A stretch of DNA of 5,814 nt. Source: Nitrospirota bacterium. Lineage in GTDB: Bacteria > Nitrospinota > Nitrospinia > Nitrospinales > VA-1. Below are positions 5,267-5,814 of the stretch, piece by piece. The notes under the pieces are model-generated. The model did no database searches and had not been told where the DNA came from. It worked only from the letters and a program-made list of their open reading frames with translations. The position numbers and the translations under genes were made by a program. Positions within the stretch are counted from its first letter, which is position 1. Each line of letters opens with the position of its first letter. The DNA lies in assembly GCA_003235465.1 (NCBI GenBank), contig QJWD01000153.1:1-5814 (forward strand), in the 5' to 3' direction.

Positions 5267-5814
5267 TGAAACCCGGCGCCATCTATTTTTCGGGCCTGCT
5301 CCTTCTCTCCCTGTTTTCAGGCGCGGCCATCCTTAACGCCGCGCCCGGCACTGAAACCCCGCCTGACCCCAAGCAGGAAAAAGCCGCGCTTCCGGGATCC
5401 CAGGGCGGCGTCAACCCCGAGACGTTCCGCATGATCGAAACCATCGAGAAGAAGAACAGGGAACTGAAAAGGCGCGAGGAGGAACTCAACCAGAAGGAGC
5501 AGCAGCTGAGCGTGCTCGAAAGCAAGATCAAGGCCGATCTGGAGAAGATCGAAGCGGCGCTCGCGCGCAGCGAGGAACAGCTGGGGATTCAGAACGAACG
5601 CATCCGCGAGAACATTAACGCCCTGGTCAAGGCGTATTCGAGCATGAAGCCGGACGAAGCCGCGAAGCTTCTCGAGGCCCTCGACGAGGAGCTCGCCATC
5701 AAGATTCTCGCCGGCATGCGCAGCAAGGCCGCGGGCAAAATCCTGAGCCGGCTCGATGTGAAGACGGCGAAGAACATCAGCGAGAAGATGGCCGGCCAGA
5801 AGAGGACCGCCCCG
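5266..5814 (+). CDS. MotE/FlbB-like periplasmic coiled-coil protein with MgtE_N-like domain (3' end cut by window)
   Basis: The frame is open for 183 codons from ATG 5266 to the window edge without a stop. GTG at 5263, in the same frame, is an alternative start. Residues 5-25 are hydrophobic after a single lysine and end near LNAAPG, consistent with a cleavable signal peptide or membrane anchor; no lipobox cysteine is seen. A Pro-rich linker (27-50) precedes a long coiled coil (about 52-118, Glu/Lys/Gln-rich). A compact helical domain follows (about 124-176), reading SSMKPDEAAKLLEALDEE and later MRSKAAGKILSRLD. This is the repeat style of MgtE N-terminal-like domains found in the MotE family. 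Rhizobial MotE acts as a periplasmic chaperone for the motility protein MotC, and the spirochaete FlbB of the same gene position is a collar protein that assists stator assembly. Placement directly after fliJ, with a one-base TGATG overlap, fits this role. The exact function here is inferred. The domain appears nearly complete, so the stop probably lies soon after the window. Confidence 0.8.
   Translation, partial: MKPGAIYFSGLLLLSLFSGAAILNAAPGTETPPDPKQEKAALPGSQGGVNPETFRMIETIEKKNRELKRREEELNQKEQQLSVLESKIKADLEKIEAALARSEEQLGIQNERIRENINALVKAYSSMKPDEAAKLLEALDEELAIKILAGMRSKAAGKILSRLDVKTAKNISEKMAGQKRTAP

Overview
The window is one stretch of a flagellar basal-body/export operon, with every gene on the + strand and almost no intergenic DNA. 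Base composition is high in G+C (by eye well above 60%). Start codons are a mix of ATG, GTG and possibly TTG. The gene order, flgC tail - fliF - fliG - fliH - fliI - fliJ - motE/flbB-like, resembles the basal-body operons of deltaproteobacterial-type, Nitrospinota-like and spirochaete genomes. It is unlike the enteric fliFGHIJK order, where fliK follows fliJ. I would place the source in a Gram-negative, GC-rich, flagellated lineage of the deltaproteobacterial/Nitrospinota kind, but the window has no marker that fixes the phylum.

Layout. 1-70: last 22 codons of flgC (proximal rod). 71-113: the only real gap. It holds a small perfect inverted repeat (74-87) and a 10-codon open frame (78-110), and fliF has no obvious Shine-Dalgarno of its own. 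114-1703: fliF (MS ring). 1723-2730: fliG (rotor/switch). About 2705 or 2723 to 3484: fliH (export ATPase regulator), overlapping the end of fliG. 3495-4820: fliI (export ATPase). 4817-5266: fliJ (export stalk), joined to fliI by an ATGA overlap. 5266 to the right edge: the start and most of a MotE/FlbB-like protein, joined to fliJ by a TGATG overlap and cut by the window end.

How the genes work together. FliF forms the inner-membrane ring, and its C-terminal cytoplasmic tail holds FliG, which transmits torque from the stator. FliH, FliI and FliJ form the cytoplasmic ATPase complex that delivers substrates such as FlgC to the export gate. The last gene encodes an exported or membrane-anchored coiled-coil protein with an MgtE_N-like helical domain, the type associated with stator or collar assembly. 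The short overlaps imply one polycistronic transcript with translational coupling. I see no terminator, RNA gene, mobile element or CRISPR array.

This is a largely conventional operon and I found no undescribed system in it. The points worth a second look are the absence of fliE between flgC and fliF, the hairpin and mini-ORF in the flgC-fliF gap, two slippery-type heptamers at the start of fliF, an altered MFXF hinge motif in FliG, and the partial MotE/FlbB-like gene.
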